Of a stretch of 64,000 nt of DNA, positions 33,265 to 46,687 are shown in pieces. How positions within the stretch are numbered: position 1 is the first letter of the stretch; the number at the start of each line of letters is the position of its first letter. The DNA comes from Histoplasma ohiense (Eukaryota > Ascomycota > Eurotiomycetes > Onygenales > Ajellomycetaceae): positions 7,346,001 through 7,410,000 of the forward strand of contig JAEVHH010000002.1 in assembly GCA_017607445.1 (NCBI GenBank), given 5' to 3'. The translations under genes and the position numbers were made by a program. The notes beneath the pieces were generated by a model. The model was not told the DNA's origin, did not search any database, and worked only from the letters and a program-made list of their open reading frames with translations.

Positions 33265-34944
33265 TCATGTATGTGACTTTAAGGCATGATTTCCCTGTAT
33301 ATTGTGAGTTCGGCCGCTCCCAGAGTTACCCGCGCCAGTGTCCGTGCGTGTCAGTATGGGGGAGCCAGCCGCTGTGCTGTTTTTATCAGACTGGGAATCC
33401 CTGTCCTTGTCGCAGCCTTTAACAAGGATATGTCGCTACATCAAAGTTAGCAAGAAAGTTCGTAGATGATGTATAATTATTAGAGAGATTTATACCTTTA
33501 ATGCATCTTTCCGGGAAAAACTTTTGGCACAGTGGTCACAGGGATACGGCTTAACTGCCAAATGAATGCGCTTATGCCTTTTCAAGTCGTGGTTGCGCCT
33601 GAAACTTTGCGTACACTGGTCGCATCGATATGGTCGATCATCGGGTGGCGGATGTTGCATAAGTCCATGCATATGATTGGGGTGTCCATTGTACATACTA
33701 CTCATAGTAGCAGCGTGGCCACTGTTGAAAGCTGGTAGGAGGTTTGGCTGTATAGATCCCACAAGTGCTAGTTGGGAATTCGGATGATGTACGTTCGTCA
33801 TAATTGGCCCGCTCATTGCGGGTAGGGAGTAAGATGGATATGGCCGAGTGCTGTACTGGGGTAACTGATGTTGCCCTTCACCCTGCATCTGAACTGGAAT
33901 TGGCGAGATCCTCGATGAAGGTCCGTTCGCGTTAGAGTGGTGCATTGTTGAACTGCCACCACTGCTCTGATATGGCGGGAAGGTGGCTTGCTGTGGGGTA
34001 CCTTGTTGTGATCCACTGTATAATGGGGTAGGTGGTAATTTCTGACCATAGGCGTCGACACTGTTCTGCACTGGTGGAGTGGGCGGCATCGTAGTAGAAG
34101 TGGCTTGCGCATTCATTAAAACGTGCGACATTGCTGGTTGGGATTGTTGTGTCGTAGGCGATGGGCCAGACGAGGTGGAAACTCCGGGAATTGGAGTTTG
34201 AAAATACGCACGATGGTTTATATCGTATGTGGGTGTTAAAGTGTCCGTTGAAGTAGGGGAGTTCGAATTATTTCGACCTGCATATGATGAGGGTGGTGAA
34301 AACCCGCTCCTTGAAGGAAAGGACTGGGGCCAGGGCTGGTTGATCATACCAGTACCAAAATTATTTGATGGTGGCCAGTAGCCCTGAGAATAAGAAGGCG
34401 GTGCTGGACTGGTAGAAACAGTACTATTGTTCACGTACGCGGAAATAGAGCCGGCGTCTGATGAGGAGTTCGATGGCGGGGTTAGTAAGGCGCCGACTCT
34501 CGAAGGCTGTTGTGTGTTAGTGTTTGAAGGGTGGGAATATTTTTGCGGTTGCGAAACTTGAGGATGGAGAAGCTCGAAGCCAGGCAAATTGTTTGCAGCT
34601 GGTCGTCGAGATGTCAGTGACTGATGTGAATTCAGAGCATCAAGCGCCGTCCCCATTCCGGGCGGCTGAACTGCGAGGGTCGCCACGTTGACGGAAAGGT
34701 TTCGCGACGGGCCTGGCTGCCTTGAAGATTCGGAATCTGGGGCGGGTGCTGGGGGTGCAGTGGTGAGGGGTACTTGCCCCGGTTGGAGTATGGAATGAAC
34801 ACTGCCAGGCCAATTTCGACCACCAGAAATACCAGAATTATCCACGGGGGGCAGCCTACTGCCCAGCGGCGGATAGGAATCGGAGGCTATATTTATTGTA
34901 TTGGAAGATGGATTGGACACCACTCTCAGTAATAACCCGAGTTG
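33265..34944 (-). CDS. C2H2 zinc-finger transcription factor (two C-terminal fingers), 5' end unresolved
   Basis: The last two exons are clear: an exon ending at 33496 and a final exon 33435-33265, phase 0. The protein is mostly a Ser/Pro/Gln/Asn-rich low-complexity region of about 440 residues. Near its C-terminus are two fingers: YRCDQCTQSFRRNHDLKRH (C2H2) and YPCDHCAKSFSRKDALKRH. The second finger is completed across the intron by ILVKGC, giving a C2HC-type end (H-x5-C). The RNHDLKRHK and SRKDALKRH phrases recall Swi5/Ace2-type fingers, but orthology is not established. The tail is polar. No ATG lies in the open frame before the low-complexity region. A 5' exon upstream of 34944 (acceptor TTGCAG) is therefore needed. 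An ATG at about 35145 or 35171 with a GTAAAC donor is a candidate. Confidence 0.83.
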
Positions 34945-37900
34945 CTGCAATTTGATATCGATACAACCGAGGAACCAAATGCACAACAGGACTTGGGAGT
35001 CGATTAAGAGCAATATTTCAATGCCACAAGAGGCGTTAGGGTTGAAGTTGAGGTTGAGCGTAGAGGTGTTGTCAATTAGAACAGCGGTTGAGAATCAGCT
35101 GAACGGGGAGATGCTGTGAATTCGAATAGTAGTTTACTTGATCGCATCCTGATCACAAGTTATCATTAACATGGTGTTTCCAAGTAAACGCCAAATCTTG
35201 CTCCGAAAGGAATGGACAAATGAAAGGGAAACTCGGGTGAGAGTGTTCCCCCTTGCTCAAAAAAAAAAAGAAGGGGTTGACATTCAAAACACGAAATAAA
35301 TGTTAGATGAGGTGCAGGTTAAAATGCGACAAGACTGTACCTACTCAAAAAATTGAGGTCGTGGAGGCTCGAGCCGTGCGGGAAGGAAACAGTCGCCACT
35401 TAATACAGATATATCGATGCAATTGAACAGTCAAGCAGGAAGGTATGCCTTGACGTTTGTCACGAGCCGAGTTCAATCGACAACGAAGGTAGGGATTTCC
35501 ACACCGGAAGTAGTATCCCCTCCGGATCGACACAAGAATAATTAGGAAATGTGAAGATAAATGTGTTGGTGATCTTGATAGATGGATGTGGAGCAGAGGG
35601 ATGACGATCACTTGGGTAGCTCGGGCGGCCCCTGGAAGTTCGGGCAGGTATTTCCCTGTCGGGGGGCGCAAGGAGGAATAAGCTCAATGAGTAGAAAGAT
35701 CAAAAAAAAATATCCGCCACAAAAGAGAAGTCTGGGTTCCCTCTGATGTTGCGAGCTCAACCGCTCCGGATTGTCTGTTTCCACTTGAATTGTTTATTGT
35801 CCCTTTTCTTTTCGCGCCGTAGAGCGGTCGCGTCGCATATGTTGAACAAGACTGGCGCGTGCGTCAGGAAAGTCGAGTCTCTTGTTGAATGTGAAAAGGG
35901 GGGAAATGACAAAAGATGTAAGATAGAGTGACACAGGCGGATACCCAGTGAAATTAGAAACGGAAAAAAGACAAGGGAAAAGAGGAAGGGAAAGGGGAGG
36001 TAGGGTGGTTTTCTAATTTTTCAAATAATTCCGGGGAAATGCACAATCTAGCCGAACCCCAAGTGGAAGAATGCGAGGGTAATTATATTTTGGAGGACGG
36101 ATGGAGTAATCAAACAAATAAAGCTTAAGCGGTAAATAACCATAACAATAATAAAGGCAATAAATCACTAAACTTCAAGATGCCAGAGCCGATGTTTAAG
36201 GCATGAATGATTCTTGGAACCTCGACTTGCAAAAAGTTGGGCGATCTTTTCTTTGTCAAGCTTTGGATCTAGGGTTCTCGATCATAATCACTGTTTTCCA
36301 ATCATAATTGGGGCGGCTCGAGGAACAAGTTCCTGAGATCAGATCCAGAGCAATCCAGAGGTCAGACATTTGGGCAAAAATCTTTTAGAACATCCCGATA
36401 TTTCCCACTAACGACCCCTCTCCAAATGACCCGTCATGGAGGGATTTTTGGGGTCACGGGAGAGGCTGGATGGGCCTTTCGCCAAATCGAAAGACACCGG
36501 GAAGACACCAGCAAAGCGGACCAACACGCGATGAACCTTGATAAGCGTCTTGTCCCTTGGCTAGCCTCCCAAATGGTGGAATTGGAGAATATTGGGGCCG
36601 TAGCTTACAGTCCCCAAAGCAGCAACAAGATATGTTGAAAAAAAAATAAATAATTTTTGACGCATCAGACTCCGTTTTGGTTGGCCCGAATTCTGACACG
36701 AGCCCAGTGGTGGGGAACCTCGAGATGTGGGAGGTCCATTTTTCATCACTGGCGCACGGTGCGGCTGCAATCTGCAACTAGTTTGAAGTGGTACAACACC
36801 TGGCCCATTCGAGGATGCTCGTATTCTGGGGGAGGAGGCAAGTTCTGCTTGGTTGAAGCAGAGGCTCAGACTGCAGGAGGTGCAGTAGACAGGGTTCAGA
36901 AATAAGTCCGATTAGGCTTATGCCAAGGGTTCCGGCCATGGTCCAAAGTTCGAAAACCTTGACATTGACGATTATTGTTTGGATTCATCCTATCCGCTCT
37001 CGCCAGTGACAAAGCCTATCACAAGCAGCCTGTCAAAAGCGATCCTCTTTCCAGGGAGACGGGGCCCGGCCTTGTACAAAAGAGGATAGGATTTATCAAT
37101 AGCTTTGAACTATCACCCGAGCTAGTACTGGATGTGTTAGCGGAATTTGACATTCCCCTTCCAGGGTGGACCTGATGGAGGGAATAGTGCTGGGTGACAG
37201 GCGGACCAGCAGCAAGCCGACCCCGTTGGAGCATTTAAGCTTTGGTAGTGTTTGTGCTAATCACCGGAGGACCAACCGCAAAAACAAATACGAATCAGAG
37301 CTGCTGCTCGCAAGCCTCTTCGGCCAAGCACCAGATGTGAGGAATCATCAAAACTCATGATAACAGCGGCACAGGGTTGTGTTGGTGCGTCGATGCAGAC
37401 CACTTGGGAGCTTGATGGGTGGAAACAAAGTCGTTGCGGCTCAAGGACTGCAGTTGCGCCGTTCATGGATGGCTAGGGTTAGGGCTTGCGGTTAGGGCTT
37501 GACGATGTCTCTGGCAAATTGATAAACTCAACTCGCCATCAGCACACCTTCCGCCGCCCAAGACATGAACTCCAATAATGTATTTTTAACCACGATTCTT
37601 ACTGGCGTATCGGGCACCATCATGGAACGTCTGATAGAAATCGCGGCATGCCCCCCTGGACTGCGATTAGTTACCGAGACTGGGGTTGGCGCTCACCTGA
37701 TGCCACTCGCAGGGTTCCTCTACAGAGTAGGTTAAGGTTGAGCCCCTCAGGACCCAGCTTTCTTTGCGCAAGCTGCCAATTGGAGATTGCTAAAACTAAG
37801 TGGGCACCTCGGCAGGGCGATACGCTCAGCTTGGTCTGTTTCCTCTCTGTTTCTCAGTCCAAGGAAAGCATTCCGAATCCAAACAAACTAAGGATAATCC

Positions 37901-40900
37901 TTGTTTGCCATGCGTTGTTGCGCTGTTAAGAATGGACCCAGAGCGCTGAAATCATCGTTCCACTTGCTCATGGGAAGAGAATTACTGAAGCCGCACCACA
38001 CACAACGCATTTAACATGGGCCGTATTCTGTATGCGGAATACTTTAGCAAAACATGTGGCTATCTTATTCTTGATCTACGAGTTCGATAATTAAGGTTAA
38101 TTTTAACGGCGGAAATGATCAGTCTCTTCCATGAACCAGCAGAGTGCGTAAGAATAATACCAAGCCCGTGGATAGCTCAAAGTTACTCTCCTCTACTGCG
38201 GAGGAAGCCTATCAAAGCAAAGGTTCAAGTTCCTTTCTCTTCAAGTCAGCTTGGGTTTCCACGTCTTCCATCATTTTTTTCCCCCTTTGGACAACCAACA
38301 AATTCAGGCCCCACATTGAGTGGATGGAATCATTCAGTTCTCGGTATGTAGTGTGGTATGCTACCCCGCCATCCATCGATAATTCCTCGCTCGGCCCCGG
38401 AACCCCAACTTTCACATTCTTAGAAATCCGTACCGGCTCAGTTCCTCGCTCGCCGTCTATCCTGAGGTGAACTTCATGGTTGCTGATTGATCATCGATGG
38501 TAGTCTGACCCTTACATGTGATATTGACTTTCCATCTGACTATCCTGATGATTTTCTCCTTTTTACACCACCCCCTGGTTGGGCACTACTCAGTGGATTC
38601 CTTCCATCAAGGTTTCGCCAAATGGTGCTGAAACAAAGAATTCCACGCGATGTCATCAGTGTGACGGACTTCTGTCACAAACTCGCATTGTACAGTACCT
38701 GTACTACACATACCCGTATTGTACTGCACATGATTGTTACGTCCGTGCATACTGAGTCTATCCACACTGAAAAAAATATGCAATCAAAGGAACAACTCAA
38801 TGAACATCAATGATCTGAACAGACCGCCTGTTTCAGACATGTGCCTCCTGTTTCTTTCTTTTTTCTGCCTCTGTGATCAAAACTGACGTACGGAACACTA
38901 TTTTCCAGCAACAACGATGCCTGCGGATTACTGTAAAGCGTTCAAGTTCACAATGCCAGCCCAGTCAGTCAGCCCTCAATAAGAAAAGTAACATCCAGCA
39001 AGAGACATTGTGGTTGGGCGGCGATGTATCTGTATGGTGGCTGGGGCGGATGAGCTTGTTTTCACTTCCCTTCTGTCGGCTGTGGTCGATGAGTCTAACC
39101 CATGCTGACCACTAATACAGGAGGCAAGCACACTTGTATAAATTAGACGGCTGAACCTTGGGAGGTTCAATCTGACTGGTCAGTCTGCACAGCCCATACG
39201 GGTCGGCGAGGTCTCAAACGGTCACAGTGATATCTCTGTCCTTTACTATGAGAACATGGATTTCACCTTTTACCTCCTCACATTGCCACCAAACCAATTA
39301 TTAGCACTCATTGCATCGCACCCAAATAACTTTTGAATTAGCCGTCTGGGTACCGGCTTGTTCTCGGAATCTCGTCAACTTTGAGGCAGTGGGATTTCAT
39401 CCCTGTCTGACATAGCTCAACGAGCAAGGATCCCGTCAATCACGCAGTGAACGAGGCGAATATCGCGGTTTGCAAAAAAAGTAAAAGTAAAAGAAACATG
39501 TTCCCTTGGTTAGGATCTCTCAAACTTCGTCTGGCTTTGATTCCGAACCATTTTGCTGTAAACGATGCGACGGCTTGAAACCGCCGTTCTCAGAGCTTCA
39601 TTTACTTAGTGCGTTCCAGGACCACTGTAAAATGCTAAAACAAAATCCAAAACCCATGGTGGCATGGGGATTGCCAGTGTGGAGACTTATGGCGACTGAT
39701 TAACTCACATCTAGGGAAGCGTCTGGCCGATGTGGCTTTGAGCCGGTTGCTAGATGAGCGGAGATGATTGCGGGTGTGGCCTCGCTCTTCTTTTGGCCAC
39801 TGACGCAAAGGAAGCTAAATTTCGGCCTCTGCTTCTGCATCGCCAGCGATCCGGCTAGCCCTCCAGCGACTAGTTCAAGCTGACAGGACAGTCCTTGTTT
39901 AAGCATTTTCCATCTCCATTATTGGCTTGCTGATACCTTGTTGAGCCAACGCGGCACCAGACCAGTCTGCTGGGTCCATGAATTTGCGGGATGAAGGAAG
40001 GATATGATCTGAGAGGATCTGATCTTGAACACGCCAAACTCTCCGCTTCCTCTATTATGATAAATCTCCGTGGGGTTGAATCCAACGCATTATAACCTAT
40101 CCCCGAGCCAGATGGGCTCGAAAAGGAAAAATACCTTAGGGGAAATAATGGTATTATTATGCAGCTTTAGCCCCAGAGTCACACCTTGAATATATCATGT
40201 GTATTTATGACGATTGTCAGAGTGTTAGCTAGAAACGTTCTTGGTCCTTTTATCCACCATAAATATTGTTCAAGCGTGCAGGTATCTACTGCGTACAGAC
40301 CTGCAGGCTGCACCATCTGCTCCAGCGCGTTGAACAGTCCATACTGAATTTAATGCAGAGATTCTTTCGGCCTATCAGAGACCGCATTAACATCAATCAT
40401 GCCTTGCGCAAACTCAGAACCTCCTGATGATCCTGCTTTGGACCTATCAGAACAATTCCATCCGTGATTCCAGATGTTGAACAACCTCCTCATGCAGGAG
40501 TCTGCAGTCAAGCTTATCCCCCTAGCTCTCACTTCCGCCTTGGTTTTACTTTTGTCTACGCAGTATTCCGTATGTTTCCTGGTATTCCCTGCACTCAAAC
40601 GCTTTGGCTACTGTCTTCCATGCGTCTAGAGCACGCGGATTTCCACTCCTTGCATAGTTTGACGGTTTCCTGATTTAATAATGCGCTTTCCGCTATTATC
40701 ATATGTCAATGATTTTTCTTGTTCATATTCCGTCGTAGCTGAAGGGACAAACGCGAGAATAGCCGTCCAAACTTGCCCTCATCATCCGTCTCTCCCGCGT
40801 GGGGTGGTTGGCGAACTAGACGAAGAGTGAAAAGCAAATAACAAAGAAAGAGTTAAAAAATGGTGTTCAAGTCCAGAAAGGTCGAGCTGCAGGCTGTGGT

Positions 40901-43630
40901 TCCGTTGATAGACCTCCCAGGTTTTCTTGTTTCCTTTTTTTCCGTTTTTTCTTTTTTGTTTCTTTTTTTATTTTCTTTTTCGTTTTGACTTTTTTAGCAA
41001 CCACACTTTTTGACTCTTGGGCTCGCTAAACCGATGCTGCTATTCGTTCTCTTCATGCGGTACACAAGCTTGACTTTAGAAATAAACCATCAAGCAACTT
41101 CAAAATGAAGCTACAATTGGAGCATTCCATAGTTCACCTGCAGTCACTTCCCCAACCAATGGTCTTATTTTGCTTTGATCCAGTTGTTCTTGAGAAATGT
41201 AAAAAATAAGCCTCCTTTTCGACTTTCCAGCTCCCCTGATTAAGAAAAAGCAAATGTTTGAAAGGTTTGGAGAGAATTGAGGATCACGATCACAAAACAA
41301 ACACCAAGACCTCCTTGAGTTTTCTAAGAGTATTGTTTGGCGAAACATTCAGCTTTGTTTTCCCTGTACGCCTGTTGCCAATGACCAAACCACCTTTGAC
41401 TGCTTTGTGCTGCCATCCCACGTGTTGAATTCCAGCCCCTACTTCTCAAGTCGAGATTTGATTGGATCAGTAGATGTTGTCCGTTGGCCAAAAGCCTTCC
41501 CTCCTCCTGAAGAAACTAGAAGCCTTCCGTTCCTTTCCGCCATTTATGCCATTTTGACGGGCGCCGCAAGATGCTATCCAGATCTACGAGAAATATGTGG
41601 GTAGTTCATCTTGAATCGTCCACCGATACAGCCCGTACCTGTTGTGGCACAAGCCTTCTTCCCTGAAATGGCAAAGCCATCAACTGTACGACATAGCGTA
41701 CGGTGATGTCTGCTTTTCGCGCGCGTTCCTCAACATTCCCTCATCTGGTCCTTTTGCTTTAACTTCTCGTATTCCTCCAGCGCCCCTGATGATCTGAACC
41801 GCATCCTGGGGAGTCGTTAGCCACTCGAACGATTGGCCTCCGCACTGCTAAATTTAACCCCAGATCGTTGAGGCTTGTTTCCGCCCAGCGTATGTGCTCC
41901 TCAGAGAGGACCCCCACGCCGAAGTTTTTTCGGTTTGATATCATGATTATGATGAGGCGTCTTTCACATGTTCCCTCCTGTCAGCCTTTCTGCAACTTTT
42001 CTTGAGGTTGACCACTGCCAAGGTCGGGACCTGGCCGGCAGCGTGGAGTCTCAATACTCAGCCTCAGGGGCATGCAAGACCTGGTCAAAGTTTGTGGCTT
42101 GTCGTTGTCTCACCGCTGCCGGTATTCTTAATCCATATGCGTTGCGACTGGTATCGTGCTCTTTTCAGTGATGCCGAGAGAGCTCGGCAATTCGAATGGC
42201 GGCATGAAAACCTTTCCCATTCATATCTCTCTCGCCTTTCTTTTCCTCTTAGGGATTGAGGCTCAGCAGTCCCATATTCAGCTCTCGTCGACAAGCTATG
42301 GGATTTTCATTTTCATTCCCTGTTCCCCCTTTGTTTTCTCGCTCATCAATCAAGTGATCACAGTGATGTGCAGATGAGACATGGAGAAAATGCAATCGTC
42401 GCATAATGCTTTGGAGAAGCAAGTGCCATTCGACATGACAACAGAACTCTGGGCCGATATCTGTGTCCTTGGCCGAATAGGCTTCCATCCCCCCCCGGCA
42501 ACTTAAAGTGTGATTGTTGTGCCAGCTCGCGGTCCTTAATTCGCGAAGATTTGATCGCAGACTTTGCCAGTGAGGTCGAGATGTAGGCCTAATCGAAATA
42601 CCTTATTAGGCAATCTCGTCTGGGTTGAGAAGCCACATGCTCGTGTTTCCGCATCATTGGTGATAGGTTTCTAAAATATGACTTGAACGCGACTTCAGAA
42701 CCTAGAGAGCAGGGGAGTATCTGACGTGGATTTCCATTTAATCATAGGAGCCAACAAAGATCCCAATTATCTCTTGAAGAGAACTAAAGGTATTCAGCCG
42801 CAAGGTGGTCAAACTCTTCACTGGAAAGACAGCGCCCTTTGGGATTTCCCACTGAAATAGGTAATTGGCATTCTGATGTCTCTCCATTCCTAGATGCAAG
42901 TCTGTCCCAAGGGGAATGACCAGATAGTCCTTCCATGCATCATTTTGTGTACACTGGGGGTATAATGTCAACTCATATTGTTGCTGCCATTCACCGTCAG
43001 CTGCGAAAATAATGAAACATGCAGAAATGCCCTCACATCTCTCGAAGAAATGCCAACCCCCGCTGGGTGTCTATCCATACCCACCATAGCTCCAACAAGG
43101 CACACTAGCTTCCTCGGCCTTTCTGTATTGTTCCCGGATGCCTAAAAATCAACAGGGCAGCCCATTCCCAAGTGATTTTAAATCCATCCGATGGAGCTGG
43201 TGCAGAGTAGTCAAGAATAGCACATCTAACTGAAATCGTGGGTGACGGGGAATACTTCGAGGAAAAGCCACCCATTAGGATCGTTGGTATCTCTTAAGTA
43301 CAGCCGTTAGAGGCATTGTTGGTGATGGACGCTTTGTCGCCGGCTAGCCATTCTACATCTGGGTAGAGCTGAAGGAGGAGGGATGGAGCTCTGGAACTTG
43401 GGGATTAGTCATGATGTTTTGTTAGAGATCACCCGGTTTAATATTGGCATTTTCCCTCAACTCGGAGGTGTAAGATAGTAGCCCAGGAGGAAATTTTCAT
43501 GATAGCCTCTCTGAGATTCAAATACAAATGATTTCGGGAAACAAAACTTATCACTGTATCTTTAAATGTTTGAAGAATTAGCTAATATATAGAAAATGTA
43601 CTAACATTCTAATCTGTATCTAGTAAAATA
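34945..43630. other. Long gene-poor interval, no supported gene
   Basis: The first 1 kb probably holds the C2H2 gene's 5' exon, leader and promoter. Beyond that, 8 kb show only short ORFs without domains. Notable are two TTAGGG-containing units at 37473-37500 and a T-rich stretch near 40920-41000. I see no transposon proteins. Whether non-coding transcripts occur cannot be judged from sequence. Confidence 0.45.
37473..37500. repeat. Telomere-like TTAGGG tandem duplication
   Basis: GGTTAGGGCTTG occurs twice, offset by 14 bp, right after CTAGGG. TTAGGG is the filamentous-fungal telomere unit, but two degenerate copies are too few to call an interstitial telomere with confidence. Confidence 0.6.
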
Positions 43631-45303
43631 TTAGAAGGGCGAGCAAAGTGGACGCAATGGGGTTTGGAGGGAACAAGCAGTATACTCAGCGTCATCATGA
43701 ACCTGACAATCCACAAGCAACTTAACCCTCGCGTTCATCAATGGATACAAAACATTGAAATATTTGTCTAACAACATATGCATCTCAATCAAAACAACAT
43801 TGGACGTTGCCACGATTGGATCACACAATTTTCTCATCAGGATAGCATTCGCCATTCGCTGGTGGATAGTACGCATAGTGTGAACTGTCTGAGATAGCTC
43901 AGGCGCGAGGGAGAGAGGTACAGATTACATTAACAAAACACCCATGAAGGCTCCAACTAAGGGAATATTGATACGAGGATATCATTTTCGATTTGGATAA
44001 TTAGTCGTCCACATCAGAGTAAGTATTTCGAGAAAGAATTACTCACAAAAATATGATGGGGATTTTGAGTTCCCTCTGGCCATCTGTATGTGCCAACTAG
44101 ATTCCAACCTTGTAGAGATCAACTGTTAATATGAACAATTCAATTTCTCATCTACTCGTCTGGAATATTTGGCCCCTTATTAGCATCGCTGAACGAAAAA
44201 AAAAAAAAAAAAAAAAAAAAAAAAGCGATCATGAAAGACATCAACTCACAGACGATGTGCCTCGTTGTAATCCAGCCCAACGTTTGATATACAACCTTGA
44301 GGTGACGCAACGTCGAAGGGCTTGAATACGACAATCCCATCAGCGGATCCAACCGTTACCTGCTCCATTGGGGAAAAAGACACTCCCAACATGACCCAGC
44401 GCAAGATTTGTGATCACCTGCGCACCCTTGGCTGCTGCGGTTTAAATAGTGACATCTTGGTTGAAACAAGCGGTTCGGACAGTGCCTCCTCGCAAATGCA
44501 CTGAGCGGGTTGAGGAAATCAAGTATAGAGTTTGTGTTGCACACGATTTTCATCTTTATTGATCTTGATGAGAAGTCAGTGAACATATTTGAAGTATTTA
44601 TATAGAGAGAGACAAAAAGGGCCCAGACCTGCTCTGCTGTATTTTCTTCAAAAGCGCCAAAGTGGTTGGAACATGGGAGTATTCGAGATTCTGTGATTAC
44701 AAAATGTGATTCAACAACAAACAAGCCACCGCCACGGCCTTGTGTCCTTGGTGAGGCGAAGCAAACCCTTCTCACCCTGCTCATAAATCTTTGGTGGAAC
44801 AAACCCTGGTTCGGATCCATCTAAGGTGGTTAAAGATAACATTATCCAGCAGCCTAGCTTCACATTGAGCCACGCTTCCGTTTCGGCTCGAGGAGGAGCA
44901 GCGATCGCAGCGGATCAATCCCCAACCAGAGGAGTCTAGTCATGAATTGACTAGCATATCCGAATTGAGGTCATAGTTAGCTCATAAACGTATCTAAAAG
45001 CCTCATCCATCAATCACTGCCACAAAATCAACAGATGATGGTATGAATTAGCATGAAAACTAGAAAGACTAACCTCAGAAGCTATCCTAAGCCTAATATT
45101 CCCAAGCTTTGGGGGTGGAGTAAGAGATATGGCAGAAATATTTCAAGACACGAAGCTCTACCTGAATGTTTGACAGGCCTTTGATAGTCAAAACCCGCCA
45201 GGAAAAGTTGATCATTCAGGGCAAGACGGCAATCACCGCTAGCAAATGTTGAAATGGGAGCTATTCCTAACCTTTGGAATAAGCTGAAGAGTATGAGGTG
45301 GAT
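43631..45303 (-). pseudogene. Possible decayed spliced gene (minus strand)
   Basis: Protein-like blocks lie in order on the minus strand. Block 45303-45162 follows an AATAG acceptor, contains GIAPISTFASGDCRLALNDQ and ends at a GTAGAG donor. Block 44914-44714 includes TEAWLNVKLGCW and DGSEPGFVPPKIYEQ. Block 44520-44384 includes VHLRGGTVRTACFNQDV, then a TAA at 44444-44442, then KGAQVITNLALGHVGSVF in the same frame. A block ending 44250 contains GSADGIVVFKPFDVAS, somewhat WD40-like. It is followed by a GTGAGT...TTCAG intron carrying a 29-nt poly-T on that strand, and a last exon 44188-44152 (DANKGPNIPDE, stop). A further 81-codon ATG frame lies at 43876-43631. The in-frame stop and changing frames suggest decay. 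The family is not recognised and chance cannot be excluded. Confidence 0.28.
44196..44224. repeat. Poly-A tract (29)
   Basis: Uninterrupted run; on the minus strand it lies within the proposed last intron of the decayed gene, just before a TTCAG acceptor. Confidence 0.95.
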
Positions 45304-45363
45304 CTATTCAGTCTAAGAAGCTCTTTTCTTGTCACAGCACAGACAAGTAACCAGGTACATGTA

Positions 45364-45397
45364 TGTACTGTACATGTACATGTACATGTACAGTACA
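45364..45397. repeat. TGTACAT palindromic tandem flanked by two TGTACWGTACA motifs
   Basis: A 34-bp perfect inverted repeat: TGTACTGTACA at the left, a run of GTACAT units, and TGTACAGTACA at the right. It can form a long hairpin or cruciform. The same 11-mer recurs singly elsewhere in the window. Confidence 0.9.
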
Positions 45398-46687
45398 TAA
45401 CGGAATTCATTGCAGCTGTGAGTTGTCAATCCGTGGGATTAGGATCCAGAATTGGCAGATCCATCCTTTGTATATTATGAAGAATCACAAATATGCTCGA
45501 GATGGTCAATGATCTTGGTCTAGTCATTGTTGACATTGACCTGACGAGGTAGTGGACATGAATGAGGCTGAGATATTGCAAAGGTCTCTTACAGCTAGCT
45601 GGTGGTCTTGGCGTTTGACTACAGTCCTTCAAACCGCCCTGCCAAGCATATAGAAATGTATATCCGAGCAACACCCTTGGGGATTCTATTGGATTTGCTG
45701 TCATAACAATTTTATCGGATGAAAATTTGGGCGATGGTGATAACCATCAATCCACAAGTGGCCTAATATTATGAATCCCGTTGCAGGTGTTTTCATTGTC
45801 TAGCTAATGAAGTTAGCGATTCATGTAGGTTCGAGGATTTGAGGGATTTGAGGACGGGAAAGCACAATGTTGTTGCAATTCCAGCGACGGAAGATATCAA
45901 CAAGGCGCGCATACATTTCCCTCCCCATATATAAGTTATGGCCTCTGCTGATGGCAAATTCACATTCTTTTAAATACAGAACATAGCTTTGGGGTCTAGA
46001 GCCGCATTTCATCATCCATGATTCGAGCTTGCTGGCGGACAGAAGCAGTCGCTGAACGGCGCTTGGCAACAAAAGGTGAGCTGCTTCAAGCAGCCTGCGG
46101 GAGGCTCCTGTATAAATTTGAATGTACAGATTTAACGGGACAATACTTGCGCGCCAGCGGAATGAAAAACCGCCGGTTCTCGGAGTCAAACAGCATGGAG
46201 GTCATGCCGAAGACTTGGGCTTGGTCGTAGCACGGTCCACTGCGAGGAGGCGTACACACAAGCAGCACACAGCAGCAGGCTCTGGTTTGAGAGACAATTT
46301 AAGAGGGAACCTTCGGGTTTGGTGGCATTGAGGAGGGACCCTTAGCTTGTGCGATGTAAGCAGAAGATCTCTCGCCGGCTTCGGCGTTGAATTCCACAAC
46401 TTCCGAGGCGGGGGAACAAATTTCCCGAGGTCACTATGACGCAACCGGTTGTCCACCCCCACTTAGTCAGGAACGTCAACATGGAACTATCAAAACATCG
46501 ACATCTAATACCACCGAACACAGGCAAACGCGAAAACCCCTTTTTATTTTTGCGCTTTACCAGTTGCTTATTCACCTTTTTCATGAGGCCACAGCCATTC
46601 CTGACTCTCTTCCGAATTCCTTTACCCAAGTCCTATTCATCTTACACTCCACTAAGAGGAGCTCGATTTTCCCATTGCGCCGCCGAT
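45398..46687. other. Upstream region of the dienelactone-hydrolase-family gene
   Basis: No supported gene. Minus-strand ORFs at 45426-45704 and 45821-46189 are domain-free; they might be further pieces of the decayed gene but no splice model links them. Confidence 0.4.

Noticed and set aside
46086..46629. Minus-strand ORFs upstream of the dienelactone-hydrolase-family gene
   Set aside because: Two frames over the same bases look equally plausible, which argues for chance; no splice model joins them.
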